A stretch of 64,000 nt of DNA from Levilactobacillus spicheri DSM 15429 (lineage in GTDB: Bacteria > Bacillota > Bacilli > Lactobacillales > Lactobacillaceae): positions 1 through 64,000 of the forward strand of contig NZ_AZFC01000036.1 in the NCBI RefSeq assembly GCF_001435095.1. Direction: 5' to 3'. Numbering within the stretch: the stretch's first letter is position 1; each line of letters starts with the position of its first letter. The notes under the pieces are model-generated. The model had not been told where the DNA came from. It did no database searches and saw only the letters and a program-made list of their open reading frames with translations. The position numbers and the translations under genes were made by a program. This document shows positions 7,715 to 15,561 of this stretch, piece by piece.

Positions 7715-7735
7715 ATGAGAAAGAGGCAAGGTTTT

Positions 7736-8524
7736 ATGGCTTTAATGACTTTAAATTATTATTCAAATATTTTAGGCCGGGACACCGACGTGCGCGTCGC
7801 CATCCCCGACGAGAAGACGTTGATGCGCTTTTCTTTGGCCGCACACCCCCGGCGCTATCCGGTGCTTTATCTCTTACACGGCGTCGGTGATAACGCCAGC
7901 GGTTGGACGCGCCTCACCAACGTGGAGCGCTACGCCAGCGCTGCCCACTTTATTGTGGTCATGCCCACGGCCGAACAAAGTTTTTACCGCAATGCCGTTG
8001 ATGGTCCCCGCTGGTACGATTACTTTCAAGAGGAACTCCCCTACCGCATGGCCAGTTGGTTGCCCATTGATCCCACCCACCAATATATTGCCGGCATCTC
8101 GATGGGGGGTTACGGGGCCTGGTTACTAGGGTTAAGCGAACCGGATAAGTATCGGGGCATCGCCGGCATTTCTAGCGTGTGTTCCCTGGAACACCTGAAG
8201 GTCGAAGCCCCCGCCGACATGCGCGGAATGTTTAGCCAAATCTATCGCAACGTTTTTGGCACCGCTGATCCCCAAGACGCGCAATACGGCGTGGCCACCC
8301 TGATCACCGACCAGCCCTGTGTCCGGGCCGACCACTTACCCCTCCTCTTACAATACGAGGGGCAACAGGACTTCATGTACGACGATAATCAGGCGTTCAA
8401 ACGGCTCATGTTGGCCCACCATTTGCCAGTCCATTACGCCGAATGGCCCGGTGCGCACGACTGGCGTTTCTGGGACAGTGCCATTCAGCGAGTTCTTAAA
8501 GTTTTTCACGAAAGGGAGCAATGA
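7736..8524 (+). CDS. EstA-type serine esterase (tributyrin esterase family)
   Basis: The product (262 residues) is an alpha/beta-hydrolase of the esterase D/EstA family. An oxyanion region LLHGVGDN is near residue 47, the nucleophile Ser is in GISMGGYG (about residue 122), and a late Asp (QQDFMYDD) and His (PGAHDW) complete the triad. Such enzymes hydrolyse short-chain acyl esters in the cytoplasm. I start it at 7736, where GAAAGAGG is correctly spaced. The reading from 7700 has a poor site and would place the start codon on the cre-like sequence. The gene overlaps or abuts the PTS IIC gene, suggesting that the esterase deacylates an imported sugar ester. That link is an inference. Confidence 0.88.
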   Translation: MALMTLNYYSNILGRDTDVRVAIPDEKTLMRFSLAAHPRRYPVLYLLHGVGDNASGWTRLTNVERYASAAHFIVVMPTAEQSFYRNAVDGPRWYDYFQEELPYRMASWLPIDPTHQYIAGISMGGYGAWLLGLSEPDKYRGIAGISSVCSLEHLKVEAPADMRGMFSQIYRNVFGTADPQDAQYGVATLITDQPCVRADHLPLLLQYEGQQDFMYDDNQAFKRLMLAHHLPVHYAEWPGAHDWRFWDSAIQRVLKVFHEREQ

Positions 8525-8526
8525 TT

Positions 8527-9612
8527 ATGGACGTCGCTACCAAGCATCCGTTATTTGAAAAGGGCATTCAGTTTATCGCGGCCATTTTTGGCCCGGTCGT
8601 GAACGTCCTTTGCGCCGTGGGCCTCTTAAAGGGGGCCCTGACCATCTGTACCACGCTGCACTGGTTAGCCCCCAGTAACAGTACCTACCAGGTGTTGTGG
8701 CTGCTGTCAAACGTGTTCTTCAGTTTCCTGCCCATCTTCTTAGCCTTTACGAGTGCCCAGGTGCTCAGGACGAACCCGTTCACCGCCGTGCTCATCGCGG
8801 CCTTTCTGGTGCAACCGCAACTCACCACATTGTTGACCCACCAGGCCACCTTATTTGGGGTCACGCTGCCCAACACCCGTTACGACTCAACGGTTCTGCC
8901 CATCATCTTTGCGGTCATTTTGCTCCACTTTGTCGAAAGCGCCCTGAAGCGCTACCTCCCAGAAGTGATCCAGTCAATGTTCGTCCCCCTATTGAGTTTA
9001 TTAATTGTCTTGCCAGTGACGCTGTTTCTACTGGGTCCCATCGGCAACCTGTTGGCGAAAGGCGTTACGCTGGGGTACAACAATACGATGGCCATTAGCC
9101 CCATTATCGCCATGGCGATCCTTTCCGGACTGTTTCCGGCCTTTATCATGGTCGAAATCAGTACCGCGTTAGCGCCAGTGGTCATCAACAATATTGCCGT
9201 TAAGGGGGATGACACGATTTTGATTTCACTTGGAATATGTCTTTTTTCATTGGCTGGGATGTCGTTAGCCGTCTACTTGCAGGCCCAGCCTGGCAGTAAG
9301 ACCCGTGCGGCGGCCCTTTCGGGAATCGTGACGGCGTTACTGGGTGTCGGCGAACCCGCGGTCTTCGGCGTGGGTCTGAACCATCGGCGGCAGTTTGCGG
9401 GCAGCATGTTAGCGGCGGCCATTGGTGGCCTGATCGTGGGCGCCTTTCAAACCAAAGTCACCGCATTCATCATTCCCAGCATCGTGACGATTCCGGCCTA
9501 CATTGGCCAACCCGGTTACTTGGGAATCCTGATCGGGGCCCCGGTCGCCTTTTTCCTCAGCCTCGCCTTCAACAGTCTGGCGATTCAGCCGGTGTCCCAT
9601 GTCAGTGCCTAA
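8527..9612 (+). CDS. PTS sugar transporter IIC subunit, stand-alone
   Basis: This polytopic membrane protein (about 361 residues, ten or so hydrophobic segments) belongs to the glucose/beta-glucoside PTS IIC superfamily. Its signature is the conserved substrate-site motif, here GVGEPAVFGV (about residues 280-289). The IIB (phospho-Cys) and IIA (phospho-His) domains normally fused in this family are missing, and neither is encoded nearby. I prefer the ATG at 8527 because GGGAG lies 8 nt upstream; the ATG at 8521 would overlap the esterase stop but is too close to that site. The gene probably shares IIA/IIB partners elsewhere or works as a facilitator. The substrate is unknown, possibly a beta-glucoside or acylated sugar. 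Confidence 0.82.
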   Translation: MDVATKHPLFEKGIQFIAAIFGPVVNVLCAVGLLKGALTICTTLHWLAPSNSTYQVLWLLSNVFFSFLPIFLAFTSAQVLRTNPFTAVLIAAFLVQPQLTTLLTHQATLFGVTLPNTRYDSTVLPIIFAVILLHFVESALKRYLPEVIQSMFVPLLSLLIVLPVTLFLLGPIGNLLAKGVTLGYNNTMAISPIIAMAILSGLFPAFIMVEISTALAPVVINNIAVKGDDTILISLGICLFSLAGMSLAVYLQAQPGSKTRAAALSGIVTALLGVGEPAVFGVGLNHRRQFAGSMLAAAIGGLIVGAFQTKVTAFIIPSIVTIPAYIGQPGYLGILIGAPVAFFLSLAFNSLAIQPVSHVSA

Positions 9613-10438
9613 TTACGAGCGGGTGCGCCTCAACGCCCGGTTCCCCGCCATGTTGCTCCTGCAGAATTTGACCGGTCAGGCCCGCACGATTCCCCTGCAT
9701 TGGCACCGTAGCCTCGAACTAGATCTCCTGACGGCTGGCAGCTTAGACGTGACGGTCGCTGGCCAGACCACCACGCTGACCGCTCCGGCCGTCCTGGTGA
9801 TCAATACGGCGACGTTACACGCGATGACGCCCAACACCGCCCGCATTCAGGCCATCACCTTGCTCATCTCTTATGATTTCATCAAACAGGCGCTCCCGGA
9901 TTATGATGATTTAGCCTTTGACCTCCAGGGACGTTCGGCGACGGCCGCCAGGCTCAAAACTTGCTTGGCGCAAATTGGCGAGTGGTACCGGCAGCGCCCC
10001 AACGGCTATCAACTCTTGATTGGGGAGCAAATCGATTACATTCTGTACCTCCTCACCACGCAAGCGGTCGTTCCCCGCCCCATTCAGCCAACCACGCAGT
10101 GTGATTACCGGATTCAAGCGACCCTGACCAGCTTGGACACGGCTTACCAGTTTCCGGTCAGCATGCGGCGATACGCCGACCGTTACCATCTGACGCTCAC
10201 CTATTTCAGTCGCCTGTTTCACCGGGAGACGGGGCAGTCCTTCCGCGAGTATCTCCTCAATCTCCGCGTTGAAATGGCGCAAAAACAACTGAGTCAAACC
10301 TCGATGAAGATCATCGATATCGCGCTGGCCAATGGTTTTGGGAGCGCCCAACGGCTGATTGCCGCCTTTGAAAAGCTCTACGGCCTGTCCCCGACCCGTT
10401 ATCGTCGACAGGAACGCGCGCTGCGTCCTACCAGTTGA
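9599..10438 (+). CDS. AraC-family transcriptional regulator
   Basis: The 279-residue protein has an N-terminal cupin-like sensing domain (HWHRSLELDLL near residue 35) and a C-terminal AraC/XylS DNA-binding domain with two helix-turn-helix units (about 180-275; YHLTLTYFSRLFHRETG and IIDIALANGFGSAQRLIAAF). It overlaps the 3' end of the PTS gene by 14 bp and is the last gene before a strong terminator. It most likely senses the sugar or product handled by this operon and activates the operon promoter. Confidence 0.9.
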   Translation: MSVPNYERVRLNARFPAMLLLQNLTGQARTIPLHWHRSLELDLLTAGSLDVTVAGQTTTLTAPAVLVINTATLHAMTPNTARIQAITLLISYDFIKQALPDYDDLAFDLQGRSATAARLKTCLAQIGEWYRQRPNGYQLLIGEQIDYILYLLTTQAVVPRPIQPTTQCDYRIQATLTSLDTAYQFPVSMRRYADRYHLTLTYFSRLFHRETGQSFREYLLNLRVEMAQKQLSQTSMKIIDIALANGFGSAQRLIAAFEKLYGLSPTRYRRQERALRPTS

Positions 10439-10467
10439 TTGTCCCGTGATTTGGCTCACGAAAAAGC

Positions 10468-10514
10468 AGGCAGAAAATTCTCAAAATTTCGAGAATTTTC
10501 TGCCTGTTTTTTTA
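10468..10514. terminator. Convergent terminator between the AraC operon and the P-type ATPase
   Basis: A 16-bp perfect stem (CAGGCAGAAAATTCTC with its complement) is followed on the plus strand by eight T residues and preceded by an A-run, so it can also end minus-strand transcription from the ATPase. Confidence 0.92.
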
Positions 10515-10586
10515 TAGAATCCGCGGGAGGCCTCAGCCCCGCCACGGTCGTTAACTCAAAGTATCTGGCTGGTCGCAAGGCTCCCC

Positions 10587-13253
10587 TTAACGGGTGTTCA
10601 CTCGTGATAAGACCCGGCGTTGGAAGAACTTGACGATTTCCACGATGACCACCATCAAGATGCCGGCCAACGCGACGATTCCCCACTGGTAAGCGTCCAG
10701 GTGCGTCACGTGGAACAGACCGTTCAAGCCCGGTACCAAGATTGTCACGGCCAATAAGAGGAAGGCAATCAGGATCGCCCAATTAAAGAACTTATTGCGC
10801 CAGATGCCGATCTTGAACAGCGATCCGTGAATCGACTTGGAGTTGAACGCGTGGAACAGTTGGATGATCCCTAACGTGGCAAAGGCCATGGTCAAGGCAT
10901 CGGCGTGCGCCAAGCTGGCGGACGCGTGAACCGGGTAGGTAATCGCAAACCAGTACACACCCAGCGTCAGCAGGCCCTCCAAGAGCCCCTGGTAGATGAT
11001 GCCGCCCAGGACCCCGCCGGAGAAGAAGTTCGACTGGCGGCCCCGTGGTGGGCGTTTCATCAGGTTCTGCTCGAGCGGCTCGATTCCCAGCGCGATGGCC
11101 GGCAGCGTGTCGGTCACCAGGTTGATCCACAGGATGTGGACCGGTGCCAGGATCTGCCACCCCAGCATGGTCATCATGAACAGCGTCAAGACTTCCCCCA
11201 GGTTCGCGGACAGCAGGTACTGGATGGCCTTTTGAATGTTGGCAAAGACCTTCCGTCCCTCTTCCACGGCGACCACGATGGTGGCGAAGTTATCGTCGGC
11301 CAGGACCATGTCACTGGCCCCCTTGGCGACCTCGGTCCCGGTGATCCCCATGCCAATACCGATATCGGCGGCCTTCAGGGCGGGAGCATCGTTGACCCCG
11401 TCCCCGGTCATGGCGACGACCTTCCCCTGCTTCTGCCACGCGTTCACGATACGGACCTTATGCTCCGGTGCGACCCGGGCGTAGACCGCGTACTGGGTGA
11501 CCTGCCGTTGGAAGGTCCGGTCGTCCATGGCGTCCAGCTCGGCGCCGGTCAATACGGCCTGGGTCTCCCCGGCGTCGATGATGCCCAGCCGCGTCGCGAT
11601 GGCGGCCGCGGTATCCCGGTGGTCCCCCGTGATCATGATGGGCCGAATGCCGGCTTCTTGGGCTTCAGCCACGGCCTGAGCCACCTCCGGCCGTTCGGGG
11701 TCGATCATCCCGACCAACCCGGCAAAGGTCAGCGCCTGTTCGGTATTCTCGGTCGTCGGCTGGTCCGGCACCGTGGCCACGATGCGGTAGGCGAAGGCCA
11801 GCACCCGAATCGCCTGGGTGGCTAACTGGTGGTTCACGTCCAGCACGTGTTGGCGGGCCGTCGCCGTCAGGGGCGTGACCTGGCCCGCCAGATCAACCTG
11901 CGTAACGCGCTTGAGCAGTTCGTCGGGGGCGCCCTTCACGGCGACCAGGTAACGGCCGTCCGCCAAGGGGTGAATCGTGGTCATCAGTTTACGTTCGGAA
12001 TCAAACGGGATCTCCGCGACTCGCGGCAGGTCGCTCAGCGTCTGGTCGACCGGGAAATCCCGGTCCAGCTGATACTGGACCAGCGCCGTTTCCGTGGGGT
12101 CGCCGGCCAACGTCCCGTCCGCTAGCCGTTGCGTGTCGTTACTGAGGATCATCACCCGCGCTAACGGGTCATCGGGCGCCATTGCCGGCTCCCCGGCGGG
12201 TGACAACTGACCGTTTTGGTAAACCTGTTCTACGGTCATCTTGTTTTGGGTCAGCGTCCCGGTCTTATCCGAGGCGATAATGTCGGTACTTCCCAGCGTT
12301 TCCACGGCGGGCAGCTTCCGCACCAGGGCGTGGCGCTTGGCCATCCGTTGGGTCCCCAGGGCTAAGGTGATGGTCACGATGGCCGGTAAGCCTTCCGGAA
12401 TCGCGGCCACGGCCAGCGAGATCGCCGTCAACAGCATGTCGATGACGTTGGCCGTGCCCCGCCAGAGGCCCAGGCCAAAGACGATGGCGGCGATGATCAG
12501 GATCAAGATGGTCAGGGCCTTCCCCAGTTGGGTCAGGTTGGCCTGCAGCGGCGTGGTCGTCTCGTCGGCGGCTTCAAGCATCCCAGCGATGCGGCCCACC
12601 TCCGTCTGCATCCCGGTCGCCACGACCACCCCAACGGCCCGGCCGTAGGTGACATTACTGTTCATGAAGGCCAGGTTGGTCCGGTCCCCAATGCCCAGGT
12701 CGGCCGTGGCCAGCGTTTCGCTGGTCTTCTCGACCGGAATCGATTCCCCGGTCAGGGCGGACTCTTCCACTTTTAGCCCGGCCACCTCGACCAGTCGCAG
12801 GTCGGCCGGCACCACGTCACCGGCTTCCAAGAGGACCACGTCCCCCACGACCAGTTCATCGCTCTTAACGGTCATGACCTGTCCGTCCCGCCGAACCGTG
12901 GCGTTGGGCGCGGCCATCTCCTTCAAGGCGTTGATGGCTTCCTCGGCCTTGGCCTCCTGGAAGACGCCAAATACGGCGTTCAACAGGACCACCAACAAGA
13001 TGATCACGGCATCGACCACCTCGCCCGTCAGCCCCGCGACCAGCGCGGCGACCAGTAAGACGATGATCATGAAGTCCTTGAATTGACTGATGAACCGTTG
13101 TAACAGCGACGTTTTCTTCTGTTGATTCAGTGCGTTGCGCCCGTGTTGGTCGAGCCGCTGGGTCGCCACGGCCGCGGAAAGTCCCTGCGCGGTCGTGTCA
13201 AATGCCTGGTAGGTCTGGTCGACGGAGCGTTGATAAGCAAGTCGTTTGGTCAT
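10587..13253 (-). CDS. P2-type cation-transporting ATPase, probable Mn2+/Ca2+ exporter
   Basis: The 888-residue pump has the full P-type set: TGES in the actuator domain (about 170), the PEGLPA helix (about 285), the phosphorylation site DKTGTLTQNKM (about 330), TGDHRDTA and TGDGVNDAPALK hinge motifs, and about ten membrane helices including a C-terminal cation ATPase domain. The family covers Ca2+-ATPases and the Lactococcus YoaB-type exporters. The yybP-ykoY manganese riboswitch in its leader argues for Mn2+ export as the main role. AGGAGG lies 5 nt before the ATG. It is monocistronic and sits in the accessory block between ffh and rpsP. Confidence 0.93.
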   Translation of the reverse strand: MTKRLAYQRSVDQTYQAFDTTAQGLSAAVATQRLDQHGRNALNQQKKTSLLQRFISQFKDFMIIVLLVAALVAGLTGEVVDAVIILLVVLLNAVFGVFQEAKAEEAINALKEMAAPNATVRRDGQVMTVKSDELVVGDVVLLEAGDVVPADLRLVEVAGLKVEESALTGESIPVEKTSETLATADLGIGDRTNLAFMNSNVTYGRAVGVVVATGMQTEVGRIAGMLEAADETTTPLQANLTQLGKALTILILIIAAIVFGLGLWRGTANVIDMLLTAISLAVAAIPEGLPAIVTITLALGTQRMAKRHALVRKLPAVETLGSTDIIASDKTGTLTQNKMTVEQVYQNGQLSPAGEPAMAPDDPLARVMILSNDTQRLADGTLAGDPTETALVQYQLDRDFPVDQTLSDLPRVAEIPFDSERKLMTTIHPLADGRYLVAVKGAPDELLKRVTQVDLAGQVTPLTATARQHVLDVNHQLATQAIRVLAFAYRIVATVPDQPTTENTEQALTFAGLVGMIDPERPEVAQAVAEAQEAGIRPIMITGDHRDTAAAIATRLGIIDAGETQAVLTGAELDAMDDRTFQRQVTQYAVYARVAPEHKVRIVNAWQKQGKVVAMTGDGVNDAPALKAADIGIGMGITGTEVAKGASDMVLADDNFATIVVAVEEGRKVFANIQKAIQYLLSANLGEVLTLFMMTMLGWQILAPVHILWINLVTDTLPAIALGIEPLEQNLMKRPPRGRQSNFFSGGVLGGIIYQGLLEGLLTLGVYWFAITYPVHASASLAHADALTMAFATLGIIQLFHAFNSKSIHGSLFKIGIWRNKFFNWAILIAFLLLAVTILVPGLNGLFHVTHLDAYQWGIVALAGILMVVIVEIVKFFQRRVLSRVNTR

Positions 13254-13263
13254 AATTTCCTCC

Positions 13264-13355
13264 TAAATAGTGTGGCGTGGGCCTCATTTTCCGGAAAAGA
13301 AAATGAGACCTACGCGCGTACACAACCTGTGAACACACATAAGTCTCACTATTTA
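13264..13355 (-). promoter_or_regulatory. Putative anti-RBS pairing of the manganese riboswitch
   Basis: The 3' strand of the aptamer (minus-strand TAAATAGTG, 13347-13355) is perfectly complementary to CACTATTTA (13264-13272), which abuts the AGGAGG ribosome binding site (13259-13264). When the aptamer is not closed, this pairing could mask translation initiation. A hairpin at 13279-13311 lies in between and lacks a T-run, so translational rather than terminator control is suggested. Confidence 0.55.
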
Positions 13356-13424
13356 AGACAATACCGGAACGTCTTCTTGCTGACGATATTGTCGCAGTTT
13401 TTAGCTGCCAGTTACTCCCTTATG
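13338..13424 (-). ncRNA. yybP-ykoY manganese riboswitch aptamer
   Basis: On the minus strand the leader opens CATAAGGGAGTAACTGGCAG and closes GTGAGACTTATG. CATAAG and CTTATG form helix P1, the GGGAGTA loop follows, and a second arm carries the conserved CCGG-containing loop. These are the recognised features of the yybP-ykoY class, which binds Mn2+ and turns on manganese exporters. An upstream promoter places the transcript start about 5 nt before the aptamer. Assignment was made by eye against the remembered consensus. Confidence 0.82.
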
Positions 13425-13435
13425 ATTGTAAGGTG

Positions 13436-13464
13436 AGTATACCGGAATTTTTCTGAAAAGTCTA
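13436..13464 (-). promoter_or_regulatory. Promoter of the riboswitch-ATPase transcript
   Basis: TAGACT and TATACT are 17 nt apart on the minus strand, with the -10 box ending 12 nt upstream of the aptamer P1 helix. Confidence 0.65.
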
Positions 13465-13470
13465 TCGAAA

Positions 13471-14919
13471 TTACTTCTTGCGGCGCTTGTTTTTCAGCCG
13501 CTTCCGCTTATTCTTCTTCATTTGACGCGACATCCGGTTCATGGCCATCTTCTGCATCCGGCCACCCAGGCCACCGCCCATCCCGGTCTGGCCCATCATC
13601 TGTTCCATCCCGGACATGTTGCCCTTGGACATCTGGTTCATCATCTTTTTCATTTGATTGAACTGCTTGATCATCCGGTTGACCTCGTGAATCGGTCGGC
13701 CGGCCCCCGCAGCGATCCGCCGGCGCCGCGACGGGTTCAGGATATCGGGATTGGTCCGCTCTTCCGGCGTCATCGAGTAAACAACGGCCTTCAGGTGGCC
13801 CATATCCTTAGGATCGACCTGGACGTTCTTCATGGCCGGATTGTTGGCCATCCCCGGAATCATCTTCATCAGGTCTTCCATCGGCCCCATCTTCTGGATC
13901 TGGTCGATCTGGTCGATGAAGTCGTTAAAGTCAAAGGAGTTTTCCTGAATCTTTTCGGTCAGTTCCTGGGCCTGCTTCGCGTCATACTCCTGCTGGGTCT
14001 TTTCGATCAGCGACAGCATGTCGCCCATTCCCAGGATTCGGGACGCCATCCGGTCGGGGTGGAAGACGTCCAGTTGGGTCATCTTTTCCCCTTGCCCGAT
14101 GAACTTGATCGGCTTGCCAGTCACGGCCCGAATGGACAGCGCGGCCCCGCCACGGGTATCCCCGTCTAACTTGGTCAGAACGACCCCGGTCACGTCGAGC
14201 TTGTCGTCAAACCCTTGGGCCGTCGCCACGGCGTTTTGCCCGGTCATAGCATCGACCGTCAACAGGATTTCGTCCGGGTGCGCCAGGGCCTTGATGTTGG
14301 CCAGCTCATCCATCAGCTGTTCGTCGATCTGTAACCGCCCGGCGGTATCGATGATCACGTAGTCGTTATGGTTCTCGGCCGCCTGCGCTAACCCTTGGCG
14401 GACAATCTCCACGGGATCCACGTCGGTCCCCAGCTGGAAGACGGGCACGTCGATACCGGCTGCCACCTGGACCAATTGGTCGATCGCGGCGGGCCGGTAA
14501 ACGTCGGCCGCAATCATTAAGGGGCGGGCCTTTTCTTCATTCTTTAACCGCAGTGCCAGTTTCCCAGCGGTCGTGGTCTTCCCGGCCCCTTGGAGCCCAA
14601 CCATCATGATAATGGTCGGAATCTTCGCGGACTTGTTCAGGGGAACGGCTTCTTCCCCCATGGTCTTGGTCAGTTCCTCGTCAACGATCTTAACGATCTG
14701 TTGGGCGGGATTCAGGCCTTCGAGGACGTCGGCGCCCATGGCCCGTTCACGGACCTGCTTCACAAAGTCCTTGACCACGGTAAAGTTAACGTCGGCCTCC
14801 AAAAGGGCCAGGCGAATCTCGCGCATGGTCGCCCGTAAGTCGCTTTCGGAGACCTTGCCCTTCCCCCGCAGCTTCCGCATTGCGTTCTGTAGTCGTTCGG
14901 TTAATCCTTCAAACGCCAT
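13471..14919 (-). CDS. ffh: Signal recognition particle protein Ffh
   Basis: Ffh is the SRP54 GTPase that binds signal sequences and 4.5S RNA and docks with FtsY. The product (482 residues) has an N domain, a G domain with GLQGAGKTTTAGKLA, DVYRPAA, DTAGRLQ and TKLDGD motifs (about 105-300), and a methionine-rich M domain (about 330-450) ending in a very basic tail. The ATG at 14919 (MAFEGLTERLQ) has AGGTGG upstream and matches the family start; an upstream GTG at 14931 is less likely. ylxM precedes it by 19 bp. Confidence 0.97.
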   Translation of the reverse strand: MAFEGLTERLQNAMRKLRGKGKVSESDLRATMREIRLALLEADVNFTVVKDFVKQVRERAMGADVLEGLNPAQQIVKIVDEELTKTMGEEAVPLNKSAKIPTIIMMVGLQGAGKTTTAGKLALRLKNEEKARPLMIAADVYRPAAIDQLVQVAAGIDVPVFQLGTDVDPVEIVRQGLAQAAENHNDYVIIDTAGRLQIDEQLMDELANIKALAHPDEILLTVDAMTGQNAVATAQGFDDKLDVTGVVLTKLDGDTRGGAALSIRAVTGKPIKFIGQGEKMTQLDVFHPDRMASRILGMGDMLSLIEKTQQEYDAKQAQELTEKIQENSFDFNDFIDQIDQIQKMGPMEDLMKMIPGMANNPAMKNVQVDPKDMGHLKAVVYSMTPEERTNPDILNPSRRRRIAAGAGRPIHEVNRMIKQFNQMKKMMNQMSKGNMSGMEQMMGQTGMGGGLGGRMQKMAMNRMSRQMKKNKRKRLKNKRRKK

Positions 14920-14938
14920 TAAACTTGCCACCTAACTT

Positions 14939-15280
14939 TCATTGTTCTTCTAAGTTTTCTAAGCCCGCCACCAGCCGGTTCAACGTCGCGTCGTGGGGAT
15001 AGTGGTCCCGGACGTACGACTGAATCTCGTCAGCCTGTTGGTTGCGCGCGGTAAATTCCTGATAGAGATGCAGCTTGGCTTCGTACGCCTCCAAGATTTT
15101 CTCGGTCCGGCGCAGGTTATCGTAAACGGCCTGCCGGCTGACGTTGAATTCCTCGGCGATCTCACCCAGGGAGTAATCGTCCCCGTAATACAGCTGCATG
15201 TAGTTGTTCTGCTTAGCCGTCAATAACGGTTGATAAAAGGCAAAGAGGGAATTGATGCGATAATTTTTTTCAAGCTCCAT
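14939..15280 (-). CDS. ylxM: YlxM/p13-like DNA-binding protein
   Basis: This 113-residue helix-turn-helix protein has the recognition region [20 protein letters not shown] (about 38-57) and a coiled C-terminal part. YlxM is found next to ffh in most Firmicutes and is reported to modulate SRP function in streptococci. A ribosome binding site GGGAGGG precedes the ATG. The gene starts the ylxM-ffh operon. Confidence 0.93.
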   Translation of the reverse strand: MELEKNYRINSLFAFYQPLLTAKQNNYMQLYYGDDYSLGEIAEEFNVSRQAVYDNLRRTEKILEAYEAKLHLYQEFTARNQQADEIQSYVRDHYPHDATLNRLVAGLENLEEQ

Positions 15281-15312
15281 ACTTGACCCTCCCTTTCATG
15301 TCACACTCTATT

Positions 15313-15341
15313 AGAGTACCGATTTTTCGCGGTGGCGTCAA
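15313..15341 (-). promoter_or_regulatory. ylxM-ffh promoter
   Basis: TTGACG and TACTCT are 17 nt apart on the minus strand. The -10 box lies in an inverted repeat (ACTCT, three bases, AGAGT; about 15305-15317). Confidence 0.75.
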
Positions 15342-15393
15342 TTTTTTTCACACATTCCCGGAGATTCGGTGGTTGCGTAGCCGGCCGGCCCAT

Positions 15394-15427
15394 TAAAAAA
15401 GGGCGCATCCTTGATGGGACGCACCCC
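15394..15427 (-). terminator. Terminator of the smc-ftsY operon
   Basis: GGGTGCGTCC pairs with GGATGCGCCC on the minus strand and is followed by six T residues. Confidence 0.9.
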
Positions 15428-15473
15428 TTCTGTTAATTGAACGAATACCTCAACGAGTGACAACTACCAATTG

Positions 15474-15492
15474 CTTCCGCTCAGCTGGGCCG
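15474..15492 (+). repeat. 19-bp intergenic repeat, copy 1
   Basis: CTTCCGCTCAGCTGGGCCG occurs here between ftsY and its terminator and again, identical, at 27701-27719. This copy can fold with GGGCCCGGAAGC about 55 nt downstream into a GC-rich hairpin. Both copies are outside genes. Confidence 0.6.
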
Positions 15493-15561
15493 GGCCCACC
15501 CCGTTCCAGCCCAATTTTTGTCGGGCCCGGAAGCACCGGGTGAGCCCCAGTAGCCCTGATT

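Larger units (their letters stand above)
7284..7735. other. Divergent intergenic region between the MoxR and esterase operons
   Basis: No gene is convincing here. The plus-strand end holds a likely -10 box and a cre-like site for the esterase operon. The MoxR side has a possible -10 (TATAGT on the minus strand near 7510) without a good -35. The rest shows nothing I can interpret. Confidence 0.5.

Noticed and set aside
10905-11825. 306-residue frame antisense to the P-type ATPase
   Set aside because: Composition and overlap with the ATPase P-type motifs show it is a shadow.
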